Assembly: GCA_039029535.1 (NCBI GenBank)
Contig: JBCCFW010000033.1
Location: 1-51,173 of the forward strand
DNA from: JBCCFW01 sp039029535
GTDB lineage: Bacteria > Acidobacteriota > JBCCFW01
Direction: 5' to 3'
Length of the DNA stretch: 51,173 nucleotides
This document shows, piece after piece, positions 30,237-38,398 of the stretch. The notes under the pieces were generated by a model that made no database searches, was not told the origin of the DNA, and saw nothing but the letters and a program-made list of their open reading frames with translations. Position numbers and translations under genes: made by a program. Position 1 is the first letter of the stretch, and every line of letters begins with the position of its first letter.

Positions 30237-31100
30237 TCAGCGGCGGAGCCACTGCCGGAAGTCCTCTGGCAGGTCGCCGTTGCGCTTGGCGGTGAGCTGC
30301 GTGTCCTTGCAGGGACACTCTCGCGGCAGCTCGTAGAGATCGACGAGCCACTCCATGAAGAGGGTGGGCATGCCGTTCTCGGTGAGCTTCACTCGCGAAG
30401 CTTCCTCCTCACTGAGCAGGCCTTCACCCGGCGTGCCCGGTGCCGGCGGTCGATCGACGGTGCCGTCGGCCCAGCACGCGATGTAGAGCACGGACGAATA
30501 GCAGAGCTCGAGCTCGCGCGCGAGGAAGGCCTCGGCCGCCAGCGACGGCCCGGCCGTGTCGGCGCCCAGGGCTCGCAGGGCAGCGGCCTCGGAGCGGGTG
30601 AGCTGACGCTGACCCGGCGTCACGCCGTGGACCGCACCGACCTTCGGCTCGAAGGGGCTGCTCGACAGCGACTGCCAGATCGCCTGCCGGCCCTCCGGAC
30701 AGAAGAGAGGGTTGGGTCGGAAGTCGTGGCCCGTGCGCTCCTCGAAGAAGGTGGCGCGGATGCCGCGGAGGTCGAGGATGTCCTCGGGCATGACCAGGTC
30801 GCCCGGGCTGATCTCGTTCCGGAGGCTCCAGGCCGACGCGAAGGACACCACCTTGGTGACGCCGAGAACCTTGAGGGCCCAGATGTTGGCCTGGTTTGGC
30901 ACCTTCGCCTGGGGGACCGTGACCGTCTCCTCACCCCGTCGCGAGAGCACCGCGAACTCGACCATCCCGTGCTGGAAGGTGTGGATGGGATGGGAGCGGC
31001 CAAAGGGGGTCTGGACCGGCTTGACGTCCTTGCGGTTCTCGCCTCGCTCCAGGTACGGCAAGTGACCGCCAGCGGGCGTGATCAAGGCGATCTGCGGCAC
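30237..31100 (-). CDS. purine nucleoside/5'-methylthioadenosine phosphorylase family protein
   Basis: 287 aa; GTG start with AGGAGG 6 bp upstream. The core reads FGRSHPIHTFQHG, VPNQANIWALKVLGVTKVVSFASAWSLRNEISPGDLVMPEDILDL and RATFFEERTGHDFRPNP. This matches the trimeric PNP/MTAP family pattern, in which RANiyALKxLGV and a PGDLVxxxDxiD segment are conserved. Such enzymes phosphorolyse a purine nucleoside to base and sugar 1-phosphate. The purine-binding C-terminal region (CWADGTVDRPP, ENGMPTLFMEWL) departs from textbook MTAP, so substrate is uncertain. It is first in the minus-strand run leading into the prepilin peptidase, with a 28-bp gap. Confidence 0.78.
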   Translation of the reverse strand: MPQIALITPAGGHLPYLERGENRKDVKPVQTPFGRSHPIHTFQHGMVEFAVLSRRGEETVTVPQAKVPNQANIWALKVLGVTKVVSFASAWSLRNEISPGDLVMPEDILDLRGIRATFFEERTGHDFRPNPLFCPEGRQAIWQSLSSSPFEPKVGAVHGVTPGQRQLTRSEAAALRALGADTAGPSLAAEAFLARELELCYSSVLYIACWADGTVDRPPAPGTPGEGLLSEEEASRVKLTENGMPTLFMEWLVDLYELPRECPCKDTQLTAKRNGDLPEDFRQWLRR

Positions 31101-31283
31101 GGCAACCTCCTGACCGAGCGAGCGAGCTCGTCCAGGTGATGCTCGCCTTCCGGGGGGGCCGTGGTCAACCGGAGACGGGAGGCGGCGCTCCGGCCGCGGT
31201 CGGGCGGGCCGGGAGACGGAATGACCAATTCCTCGTCACCCGCGCGGAAGGCCCACGACATGTGTGGAGAGACGGGGGCCGGG

Positions 31284-31301
31284 ACCACCACATCTGGTGG
31301 T
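31284..31301. promoter_or_regulatory. perfect inverted repeat, possible operator
   Basis: ACCACCA (31284-31290) and TGGTGGT (31295-31301) are perfect complements around CATC. No T-run follows on either strand, so it is not a terminator. A protein-binding site is possible. Confidence 0.4.
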
Positions 31302-31414
31302 GACCGCGTGAAGGTGGGCGACGGATTGCCTGAAGTGGCGAAAGCGAGACGAAAACGCGGTGGCGGAAACGGCGATTTTCGGGCTCAGAACGCCCCCTAG
31401 GAGCTGACCTCGCG

Positions 31415-31444
31415 TTGACACCCGGGCCAGCTCGAACGGACACT
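31415..31444 (+). promoter_or_regulatory. candidate dcw cluster promoter
   Basis: A perfect -35 box TTGACA (31415-31420) is followed after 18 bp by GACACT (31439-31444), which keeps A2, A4 and T6 of the -10 consensus. It lies directly before the TGGG repeats, a position where MraZ binding could block or modulate it. Confidence 0.45.
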
Positions 31445-31490
31445 TGGGCCAGAAGTGGGAAAGATGGGCTCGGATGGGTCGATAAATGGA
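31445..31490 (+). promoter_or_regulatory. candidate MraZ boxes (TGGG repeats)
   Basis: TGGGC at 31445, TGGGA at 31456, TGGGC at 31465 and TGGGT at 31475 are spaced 11, 9 and 10 bp apart, with a weaker TGGAC at 31487. In Escherichia coli, MraZ binds TGGGN repeats spaced 10 bp apart just upstream of its own gene. The position, 46 bp before mraZ, agrees with that autoregulatory arrangement. Confidence 0.6.
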
Positions 31491-31535
31491 CCAACCGGGG
31501 CCAGCTGAACCCAACTCGGAAGCGAATGGAAGCAG

Positions 31536-31997
31536 GTGTCACTCCGTGGCTCACATCAGGCACGAATCGACGACCGGGGCCGACTCAAGGTCCCGGCGGA
31601 GTTCCGTCGCCAGGTGGAAGCCCAGTGGGGCACTGAGTTCTTCGTCACCTCCCTTCGGGGAGAAGAAGCCCTCGTCTACCCCCTCCCGGTCTGGGAGGAG
31701 TTCGAAGAGGGCCTCCGAAAGATGGGCCTGTTCAACCCGGTTCGGATGCGGATTCAGAAGGTCGTGAACTTCTACGGACAGACGCAGTCGATGGACTCGC
31801 AGGGCCGGATTCTCATCCAGCCGCAGCTGCGAGAGAAGGCGGGCCTCCAGAAGGAGGTCGCCGTGCTCGGGTCCACCGACCACCTGTACGTGCAAGGCCG
31901 CGAGCGCATCGAGACCGAGGTCGAGGAGCCCATCAGCGCCGAGGAGCTCGCCGCCCTCGACGCCCTCCTCAACGGCAACGGAGGTACCACTCCATGA
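31536..31997 (+). CDS. mraZ: MraZ transcriptional regulator
   Basis: 153 aa, GTG start with GGAAG upstream. Two AbrB-like half-domains are visible: RGSHQARIDDRGRLKVPAEFR and QSMDSQGRILIQPQLREKAGL, each with the conserved D.(K/Q)GR pattern that forms the DNA-binding surface. MraZ forms a ring-shaped oligomer that binds TGGG repeats and regulates the dcw operon. It is the first gene of the cluster, and candidate boxes lie 46-91 bp upstream. Its stop overlaps the next small gene (ATGA, 31994-31997). The C-terminal tail (EEPISAEELAALDALLNGNGG) is somewhat longer than usual. Confidence 0.95.
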   Translation: MSLRGSHQARIDDRGRLKVPAEFRRQVEAQWGTEFFVTSLRGEEALVYPLPVWEEFEEGLRKMGLFNPVRMRIQKVVNFYGQTQSMDSQGRILIQPQLREKAGLQKEVAVLGSTDHLYVQGRERIETEVEEPISAEELAALDALLNGNGGTTP

Positions 31998-32182
31998 GTC
32001 ACGTCCAAGCCCCCGCCCGCTCCCCGCTGTCCCCGATGGCCCTCCGGGAAATGGTTCGTGCCGATCGTCGACGTCGCCGCACGGTGCGTCGTCGGCTGCG
32101 TCAGGCCACCGACTGCCTGGCCGCCGCCGACCTGCTCCTCGGCCTGAGCCACTCGGTCAGGAGCGTGGGAGCCCGCCCGTGA
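31994..32182 (+). CDS. 62-aa basic protein between mraZ and rsmH
   Basis: 62 aa. The ATG overlaps the mraZ stop (ATGA) and its TGA overlaps the rsmH start (GTGA), so it is translationally fused into the operon at both ends. The middle is very basic (RADRRRRRTVRRRLRQ), followed by a hydrophobic helix (CLAAADLLLGLS). No family recognised. A frame with 4-bp overlaps at both ends in a compact operon is unlikely to be chance. It could bind RNA or membranes, but nothing shows which. Confidence 0.65.
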   Translation: MSHVQAPARSPLSPMALREMVRADRRRRRTVRRRLRQATDCLAAADLLLGLSHSVRSVGARP

Positions 32183-33128
32183 CGGTGCATCGCGCGGTGC
32201 TGCTCGAGGAGACCGTCAGTCTCCTCGTGGGCGGGAGCTCGTCGTTCGAGCCCAGCCGCTGGGTGGACTGCACCCTGGGCGGGGGCTCGCACGCGGCCGC
32301 CTTGCTCGAGGCCGTCCCCGAGGGCGAGCTCCTCGGGCTCGACCGCGATCCCGAATCGCTGCGTCGCACCGAGGAGCAGCTCTCCGGCTACCGCCCGCGC
32401 TTCGAGGCGCAGCTCTCCGACTACCGCGACCTGCGCCGGGTCATCGAAAAAAAAACTGGCAGGGACGCGTCGCCGGTCTCATCGCCGACCTGGGCATCTC
32501 CAGCGACCAGCTCGACGATCCTGAGCGAGGTCTCTCCTTCCGCGCGGACGGCCCGCTGGACATGCGGCTCGACCGCGAGGGCGGCGGGCCGACGGCGGCG
32601 GAGCTTCTACGGACTCTCCCCGAAGCCGAGCTCGCCTCGATCTTGCGCCGCCACGGCGACGAGCCCCGCGCCCGTCGTCTCGCCGCGAGCCTCTGTCGAC
32701 GCCGGAGGGAGGCGCCGGTGACCCGAACGCGTGAGCTCGCCTCCCTGGTGGAGGAAGTGGTCGGCGCGCCGCGCCGGGGGCAAGTGCACCCGGCGACGCG
32801 GACCTTCCAGGCCCTGCGCATCGCGGTCAACCGCGAGCTCGAGGGGCTGGAGGAGTTCGTGCGCGACGCCTGCGACGTGCTCGCGCCCGGAGGGCGGATG
32901 GTCTTCATCTCCTTCCATTCGGGTGAGGACCGACTCATCAAGCGAGCGCTGCGCGCGCTGTCGGGCGCCTGCACCTGCCCGCCGGAGCTGCCGCGCTGTG
33001 AGTGTGGCCGCGTGGCCCACGTCGACGTGCTCACCCGGCGACCCCTGCGTCCCAGTGACGAGGAAACCGCCGCCAACCCCCGTGCCCGCTCCGCCCGACT
33101 CCGGGCGGCCGAGCGGCTGGTGGCCTGA
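32179..33128 (+). CDS. rsmH: 16S rRNA (cytosine-1402 N4) methyltransferase, with -1 frameshift
   Basis: Two frames together encode a full RsmH. The first, from GTG 32179, runs HRAVLLEETVSLL, the SAM-binding WVDCTLGGGSHAAALLEA and LGLDRDPES, to DYRDLRRVIEKK. It then meets A9 at 32447-32455. The remainder continues in the -1 frame: NWQGRVAGLIADLGISSDQLDDPERGLSFR, DGPLDMRLDREGG, HPATRTFQALRIAVNRELEGLEEF, PGGRMVFISFHSGEDRLIKR and ARSARLRAAER. The composite is 316 aa, the normal length. RsmH methylates C1402 in the ribosomal P site using SAM. Without the shift, the product after EKK is unrelated and ends at 32721. It is either a sequencing error in the A run or a slippage site. Confidence 0.88.
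32447..32455 (+). other. A9 slippery tract inside rsmH
   Basis: Nine consecutive A follow GTCATCG. In the rsmH frame they read GAA AAA AAA ACT, so a perfect A AAA AAA heptamer precedes the shift. A -1 slip gives AAC TGG CAG and restores the conserved RsmH sequence. A tenth A in the true genome would give exactly the same protein. No strong upstream Shine-Dalgarno-like stimulator or stable downstream hairpin is evident. Confidence 0.8.
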
Positions 33129-33137
33129 GGGGTTGGC

Positions 33138-33596
33138 ATGAGCAGCAAGCGAGCCAGCGTGGAGAAGAAGGGGCGCGCCCGGGTGAAGGAGCAGCAGCTC
33201 TCGCGCCGGCGTGACGGCCTGTCGGGTGACCTCATGGTCACGGTGGTCGCCTCGATCTCCATCGCGCTGCCGCTGCTCTTCTACCTCAACCAGCACTCGC
33301 AGCTCCTGACCCACGGCTACGCCATGGAAGAGCTCGAGCAGGTGCGCAGCGAGCTGCGGAAGTCGCGTCGCGATCTCCTCGTCGAGCGTGCGCGGCTCTC
33401 GGAGCTGAGTCGCATCGAGCGCGCGGCCAGCGAGCAGGGGCTGACGCGACCGGCGGCGGTGCTCCGCCTGAATGAAACGGAAGCGGGATCGGAAGCGGTC
33501 CCCGGAAGAGAAACGAACGAACAGATGACCACGCCACGTCGTGTGGCGGCGCTCTCTGAAGCGAGGGGAGCGCCGTTCACTCGAGAAGGGGGCTGA
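33138..33596 (+). CDS. ftsL: FtsL-like cell division protein
   Basis: 152 aa, ATG 9 bp after the rsmH stop. A basic cytoplasmic N-terminus (residues 1-30) is followed by one transmembrane helix (about 31-50, MVTVVASISIALPLLFYL) and a coiled coil (about 60-100, MEELEQVRSELRKSRRDLLVERARLSELSRIERAA), then a poorly structured tail. This single-pass plus coiled-coil plan and the position between rsmH and ftsI identify FtsL, which forms a complex with FtsQ and FtsB to activate FtsW/FtsI. The tail after residue 105 is longer than in typical FtsL proteins. Assignment rests on position and architecture because FtsL sequences are poorly conserved. Confidence 0.82.
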   Translation: MSSKRASVEKKGRARVKEQQLSRRRDGLSGDLMVTVVASISIALPLLFYLNQHSQLLTHGYAMEELEQVRSELRKSRRDLLVERARLSELSRIERAASEQGLTRPAAVLRLNETEAGSEAVPGRETNEQMTTPRRVAALSEARGAPFTREGG

Positions 33597-33655
33597 TCAG
33601 CAGGAGCGCTGAAAGGATCGGTTGAAGGGTGTCTAGGGGCAAGGGTGAGAGTGAG

Positions 33656-35401
33656 ATGAGGCTGAGCCGCGTGCGGCTCGGCCTTCTGGGCGTGTCGGCA
33701 GGGGCAGTGCTGCTCCTGATCGGCCTGCGCCTGGTCTCCGTCTCGCTCGTGCAACGCGAGCGCTGGCTGGCCATCGGTCAGCGACAGCAGCAGCGCACCG
33801 TTCGCCTGGCTCCCGAACGAGGCTCCCTGCTCGACCGTGAAGGTCGTGAGCTCGCCGTCTCCCAGCGCGCCTGGTCTGCCTTCATCGATCCCTCGCTGCT
33901 GTCCTCGGACGAGGAGCGCGAGGCCGCCGTCGCCGCGCTGTCACCGGTCCTCGGTCAGACCGAGAGCCGCCTGCGCAAGAAGCTGAACCGCCCGGGCTCG
34001 TTCTCCTGGCTCGAGCGCAAGCTCGACGTCGAGCGGCGCGACGAGCTCGAGGCGCTGGACCTGACCGGCCTCGGCTTCGTGCCCGAGAGCAAGCGGGTCT
34101 TCCCCGGCGAAGAGCTGGCCGCCCACGTTCTCGGCGCGGTCGGCACCGACAACGACGGGCTCGAAGGGCTCGAGCACGTGCTCGACCCCATCGTCGCCGG
34201 CCGACCCGGTCAGCTGCTCACCATGAAGGATGCCCGGGGAGACGAGTTCCTTCCCGGTGGACTCTCGCACCGGCCCCCGACTCGGGGAGCCGACGTGGTG
34301 CTGACCCTCGATACGGTCGCCCAGTACCTGGCCGAGCGTGAGCTCGCGCGAGCCGTCGCCGAAACCGGCGCGACGGCAGGAACGGTGCTGGTGATGCTCC
34401 CTGGCAACGGGGACGTCGCCGCACTGAGCAACCTTCCTACCTTCAACCCCAACAACTTCCCCACCTACCCATCCCACCTCCGCACGAACCGGGCCGTAGC
34501 CTCGTGCTACGAGCCCGGTTCCACCTTCAAGATCTTCACGGTGGCGACGGCCCTCCAGGCCGGCTTGCTCGAGTCCGAGGAGATCATCGACTGCGGAAAC
34601 GGGGCTCTCCGGGTGGGGAGCGTTCGGGTGAAGGACCATCGTCCCTTCGACCGGCTGGTCGTCGAGGACGTCCTCGCCTTGTCGAGCAACATCGGTGCGA
34701 TCCGCATCGGGCAGCGTCTGGGGAATCATCGTCTCCACGCCTCGCTGACCGCGCTCGGCTTCGGCGGCAAGACGGGGGTCGAGGCTCCCGGTGAGAGCGC
34801 GGGCATCCTCCGCGCGCCGCGTCGCTGGACGCCGCTCTCGCTGGCCTCGATCTCGTTCGGTCACGAGGTGGCGGTGACCCCGCTGCAACTCGTGCGCGCG
34901 GGCTGTGCCGTGGCCAACGGCGGCCTGCTGCCCACGCCGCGTCTCGTGCGAGAGCACCGTCGTGAAGACGGCAGCGTGAAGACCCAGCCCGTGCCGCGAC
35001 CGCGACGTGTCTTCACCGAGGACACCGCGCGTCTCGTCTCGAAGATGCTGGAAGCCACGGTCGAGCGGGGAACCGGTCGACTCGCCCAGGTGCCCGGTTA
35101 CCGCGTCGCGGGCAAGACCGGCACGGCTCAGAAGCTCGGATCCGACGGTCGCTACGTGCACGATCGCCACGTCGCGTCCTTCCTCGGCTGGGCACCGGCC
35201 GACGACCCGGCCTTCGTGGCCCTCGTCGTCATCGACGAGCCGCGAGGTCCCCGCCAGCACGGCGGTGAGGTCGCCGCCCCGGTGTTCGCTCGACTCGCCC
35301 GCGATCTCCTGCGACACTGGGGAATCCCCCCGGAACCCACCCTCCTCGCCGAGTCCGAACGGACCGGCGGGTCACGCGTGGGAGGTGGCGATGCTGGCTA
35401 G
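33656..35401 (+). CDS. ftsI: septal peptidoglycan transpeptidase FtsI (PBP3)
   Basis: 581 aa from ATG 33656; a GTG at 33629 would add nine residues. One membrane helix (about 8-30) precedes the pedestal domain (RGSLLDREGRELAVS, PGEELAAHVLG, GLEGLEHVLD). The transpeptidase domain has Ser289-x-x-Lys292 in EPGSTFKIFT, Ser343-x-Asn345 in LSSNIGAI and Lys487-Thr-Gly in GKTGTAQ, so all penicillin-binding motifs are intact. It cross-links septal peptidoglycan with FtsW as glycosyltransferase. No PASTA domains are present. The last 11 bases overlap murE. FtsI and the Spo-type SpoVD share this architecture, but the context favours FtsI. Confidence 0.95.
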   Translation: MRLSRVRLGLLGVSAGAVLLLIGLRLVSVSLVQRERWLAIGQRQQQRTVRLAPERGSLLDREGRELAVSQRAWSAFIDPSLLSSDEEREAAVAALSPVLGQTESRLRKKLNRPGSFSWLERKLDVERRDELEALDLTGLGFVPESKRVFPGEELAAHVLGAVGTDNDGLEGLEHVLDPIVAGRPGQLLTMKDARGDEFLPGGLSHRPPTRGADVVLTLDTVAQYLAERELARAVAETGATAGTVLVMLPGNGDVAALSNLPTFNPNNFPTYPSHLRTNRAVASCYEPGSTFKIFTVATALQAGLLESEEIIDCGNGALRVGSVRVKDHRPFDRLVVEDVLALSSNIGAIRIGQRLGNHRLHASLTALGFGGKTGVEAPGESAGILRAPRRWTPLSLASISFGHEVAVTPLQLVRAGCAVANGGLLPTPRLVREHRREDGSVKTQPVPRPRRVFTEDTARLVSKMLEATVERGTGRLAQVPGYRVAGKTGTAQKLGSDGRYVHDRHVASFLGWAPADDPAFVALVVIDEPRGPRQHGGEVAAPVFARLARDLLRHWGIPPEPTLLAESERTGGSRVGGGDAG

Positions 35402-36989
35402 CCCGCATTCACCACCGGTCATCGGGGACGATGCCCCGCCCGACGAGGACGACATGCGCCTCCAGGAGCTGCTGCTGGCGGCGGGGCTACCGGCCACCGT
35501 CGACTCCTCGCTGTCGGTCGGAGCGATCCGGCACGACTCGCGTCAGGTTCGACCGGGCGATCTCTTCGTCGCGGTCACCGGTGCCGTCGACGGTGCCGAC
35601 TTCGCGGCCGCGGCTCGCGACGCCGGCGCGGTGGCGGTGGTCGCTGCGAGCGACGACCGTCAGCTCGGCATCCCCTGGATCCGCGTCGACGACGACCGTC
35701 GAGCGCTCGCCGAGCTCGCAGCCGCTCGCCTCGGCTGGCCCTCGCGCAAGCTCGCAGTGGTCGGCGTGACGGGGACGAACGGAAAGACGACGACCGCACA
35801 GGTTCTCGCTCACGTCCTCCGCGAGGCCGGTCGCTGCACGGGTGTCGTCGGCACCGTCGGCTGCCGCTTCGCCGACCAGAGCCGACCCAGCGCTCGCACG
35901 ACCCCCGAGGCGCCCGAGCTGCAGGGCCTGCTCGAAGAGATGGTCGAGGCCGGCTGTCACGGCGCGGTCATCGAGGTGTCGTCGCATGGTCTCGAGCTCC
36001 AGCGAGCGGTGGGCACCCGCTTTGCGGCGGTGGCCTTCACGAATCTCTCGCAAGATCACCTCGACTGGCACGGCGACATGGAGTCGTACTACCAGGCCAA
36101 GCGGCGGCTCTTCTCCGAGCTCGCGCCCGACGCGCCCGTGGTGACCTGCGTCGACGACGAGTCGGGTCGACGCCTGGCCGCAGAGCTCGCGGCGCCAGGA
36201 CGAGAGCTACTGCGTGTCGGCTACAACGACGAGGCCGACCTCACCGTCGCGAGCTTCGAGCCGACCGAGGACGGCGGTCGCCTGCGCCTGGCGGGCGAGG
36301 CCGCCACGGGCTTCCCGGAAGAGTTTCCGGTCACCGTGCGCTGCCGGCACGACGTGCAGAACCTCATGGTCGCTGCCGGCCTGGCGCGACTGCTCGGTCT
36401 GGACGGCGCGACGATCGCGCGGACCCTGGCGACCTTCGAGGGTGTCCGCGGTCGGATGGAGCGAGTCCATGGAGCGGGCCGCGACAGCCTGCAGGTCTAC
36501 GTCGACTACGCCCACACGCCCGGTGCCTTGCGCAGCTCTCTGCAAGGAGCGCGAAGCCTCACCGACGGCAAGCTGCACTGCGTCTTCGGCTGTGGCGGCG
36601 ATCGAGACACGGAGAAGCGGGAACCGATGGGTCGCACGGTCGCGCGACTGGCCGACCGCTGCATCGCGACCTCGGACAACCCGCGCAGTGAGGACCCCCT
36701 GGTGATCCTCGGATCGGTGGAAGAAGGCCTGCGGAACGGTGGGGCGACCGACGTGGTCGTCGAGCCGGACCGACGCAAGGCCATCGAGCTGGCCCTGCGA
36801 GGGGCCGCCCCTGGTGACCTCGTCCTCGTGGCGGGCAAGGGGCATGAGACCCAGCAGGACCTGGGTCATGGACGCGTCATCGAGTTCGACGATGCCGCGG
36901 TGGTGAGCGAGCTCTGGGCAGAGCTCTTCAGTGGTGACGAGCCGTCGGGTGACGACGGACCGTCGCGTGAGGAGATCGACCGCTCCTAG
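35391..36989 (+). CDS. murE: UDP-MurNAc-L-Ala-D-Glu:meso-diaminopimelate ligase
   Basis: 532 aa. ATG 35391 has GGAGG 5 bp upstream; another ATG at 35454 would start MRLQELL, nearer the usual N-terminus, so the first 21 residues may be an extension. The Mur ligase P-loop TGTNGKTT is at 127-134. Other conserved parts are TTPEAPELQGLLEEMVEAG, EVSSHGLELQR, FTNLSQDHLDWHGDM, VYVDYAHTPGALRSSL, FGCGGDRDTEKR and GKGHE. The motif DNPR (429-432) is the signature of enzymes that add meso-diaminopimelate, not lysine. It therefore predicts a DAP-type wall. Overlaps ftsI by 11 bp. Confidence 0.96.
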   Translation: MLASPHSPPVIGDDAPPDEDDMRLQELLLAAGLPATVDSSLSVGAIRHDSRQVRPGDLFVAVTGAVDGADFAAAARDAGAVAVVAASDDRQLGIPWIRVDDDRRALAELAAARLGWPSRKLAVVGVTGTNGKTTTAQVLAHVLREAGRCTGVVGTVGCRFADQSRPSARTTPEAPELQGLLEEMVEAGCHGAVIEVSSHGLELQRAVGTRFAAVAFTNLSQDHLDWHGDMESYYQAKRRLFSELAPDAPVVTCVDDESGRRLAAELAAPGRELLRVGYNDEADLTVASFEPTEDGGRLRLAGEAATGFPEEFPVTVRCRHDVQNLMVAAGLARLLGLDGATIARTLATFEGVRGRMERVHGAGRDSLQVYVDYAHTPGALRSSLQGARSLTDGKLHCVFGCGGDRDTEKREPMGRTVARLADRCIATSDNPRSEDPLVILGSVEEGLRNGGATDVVVEPDRRKAIELALRGAAPGDLVLVAGKGHETQQDLGHGRVIEFDDAAVVSELWAELFSGDEPSGDDGPSREEIDRS

Positions 36990-37012
36990 GCGCTCGATCT
37001 CGTTCGGGGTAA

Positions 37013-38398
37013 GTGGTGCAACTCGACCTGAAGACAATTGGGATCGCGACGAGGGGACAGATCCTCCTCGGACCGACGGGCCTCGTGCCCGACGGGATCT
37101 CGATCGACAGCCGGACAGTCTCGGACGGCCAGGTCTTCGTCGCCATCGTCGGCGAGCGTCACGATGGCCACGAGCACCTCGCCCAGGCCTTCGAGCGAGG
37201 AGCGGCCGGCTGCGTCGTCTCTCGTGAAGAGGCGAAGGGCGTCGTGCCCGAAGGTCGCGCCTGCCTCCTCGTCCCCGACACCACGCGCTTCCTCGGCGAC
37301 CTCGCAGCTCACCTCCGTCGGCAGAGCGCTGCGGTGTTCCTCGGCATCACGGGCTCGGTGGGCAAGACGACCACCAAAGATCTCACGGCCCTGCTGATCG
37401 GCTCGGAGCGCAGGACGCACGCGAGCAAGGGCAACCTCAACAATCACTTCGGCCTGCCGCTGTCGCTCTTCGGCCTGTCGGACGACGCTCAGGCCTGCGT
37501 GCTCGAGATGGGGATCAGCACCCCCGGCGAGCTCGATCGCCTGGTTGAGATCGCCGAGCCGGACTACGGCCTGGTCACCGGCATCCATCACGCGCACGTG
37601 GGCAACTTCGCGGGCTTCGACGAGCTCGTCGTCGAGAAGCTCAAGCTGCCGCGCGGGGCGCGGCGTGCCGTGCTCTGTGTCGACGATCCCGAGCAGCGCT
37701 CGCGCATCGACGAGTTCGAGCAGCCCTTCCTCTTCGGGACGACCGAACACCTCGACTCGGGTCCCGACCGTCTCCGCTTGCTCGAGCGACGTCCCCGTGG
37801 CTTCGAGGGACAAGACGTCGTGCTCGAGCGCGACGGTGAGCGCTTCGAGATCTTCTTGCCGCTGGTCGGCGAGCATCAGGCTCGCAACCTCTTGGCGGCG
37901 GCTTCTCTCGCCGAGCTCGTCGGGATCTCTCGTCAGGGCATGGCCGAGGCGGCGCTGAAGGCGCGTCCTGCGGCGCATCGAGGCACGCAACACGCCGTGC
38001 GTGGCGCGGTCCTGCTCGACGACAGCTACAACGCGAACCCGAAGGCCATGCAGGCGGCCCTGGAGCTCATGGGACAGCTCGAGCCGGAAGGCCGACGCAT
38101 CCTCATCGCCGGCGACATGCTCGAGCTGGGCGAGCTCTCCGAGAGCGCGCACGGAGAGCTCGGTCGTCAGGCGGCGGCGGCCGGACTCGACGTCCTCGTC
38201 GGCGTCGGTCCCGAGTGTGCGCACGCCGTCGAGGCCGCGCGCGAGGCCGGTCTCTCCGCCGAGCACCGCGACGATGCGACCGCCGCGGGCGAGTGGCTCG
38301 TCGAGAACGTGCAGGCCGGCGACCTCGTGGTCGTCAAGGGCTCGCGGGGCATCGGGCTCGACCGCAGTGTCGAGCTCTTCGTGGGGGAGGCGTCGTGA
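37013..38398 (+). CDS. murF: UDP-MurNAc-tripeptide:D-Ala-D-Ala ligase
   Basis: 461 aa, GTG start 23 bp after murE. N-terminal domain with SIDSRTVSDGQVFVAIVGERHDGHEH, P-loop TGSVGKTT at 113-120, KGNLNNHFGLPLSLF, EMGISTPGELDRLVEIAEP, NLLAAASLAELVG, and the C-terminal DDSYNANPKAMQAALEL, LIAGDMLELGELS and VKGSRG motifs, all diagnostic of MurF. It completes the cytoplasmic UDP-MurNAc-pentapeptide by adding D-alanyl-D-alanine. The D-Ala-D-Ala ligase (Ddl) that makes its substrate is not in this cluster. Its stop overlaps the mraY start (GTGA). Confidence 0.96.
   Translation: MVQLDLKTIGIATRGQILLGPTGLVPDGISIDSRTVSDGQVFVAIVGERHDGHEHLAQAFERGAAGCVVSREEAKGVVPEGRACLLVPDTTRFLGDLAAHLRRQSAAVFLGITGSVGKTTTKDLTALLIGSERRTHASKGNLNNHFGLPLSLFGLSDDAQACVLEMGISTPGELDRLVEIAEPDYGLVTGIHHAHVGNFAGFDELVVEKLKLPRGARRAVLCVDDPEQRSRIDEFEQPFLFGTTEHLDSGPDRLRLLERRPRGFEGQDVVLERDGERFEIFLPLVGEHQARNLLAAASLAELVGISRQGMAEAALKARPAAHRGTQHAVRGAVLLDDSYNANPKAMQAALELMGQLEPEGRRILIAGDMLELGELSESAHGELGRQAAAAGLDVLVGVGPECAHAVEAAREAGLSAEHRDDATAAGEWLVENVQAGDLVVVKGSRGIGLDRSVELFVGEAS

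Larger units (their letters stand above)
31101..31535. other. 435-bp intergenic regulatory region upstream of mraZ
   Basis: Divergent region between the nucleoside phosphorylase (-) and mraZ (+). No credible gene is seen. It holds a small perfect hairpin (31284-31301), a second imperfect one where CGAAAACGC faces GCGATTTTCG (about 31352-31381), a candidate promoter (31415-31444) and TGGG repeats (31445-31490). Base composition is less GC-rich than in the flanking genes. Confidence 0.7.

Noticed and set aside
32562..33128. separate gene starting MRLDREGGG
   Set aside because: It is the C-terminal half of RsmH in the -1 frame; alone it lacks the SAM-binding domain.
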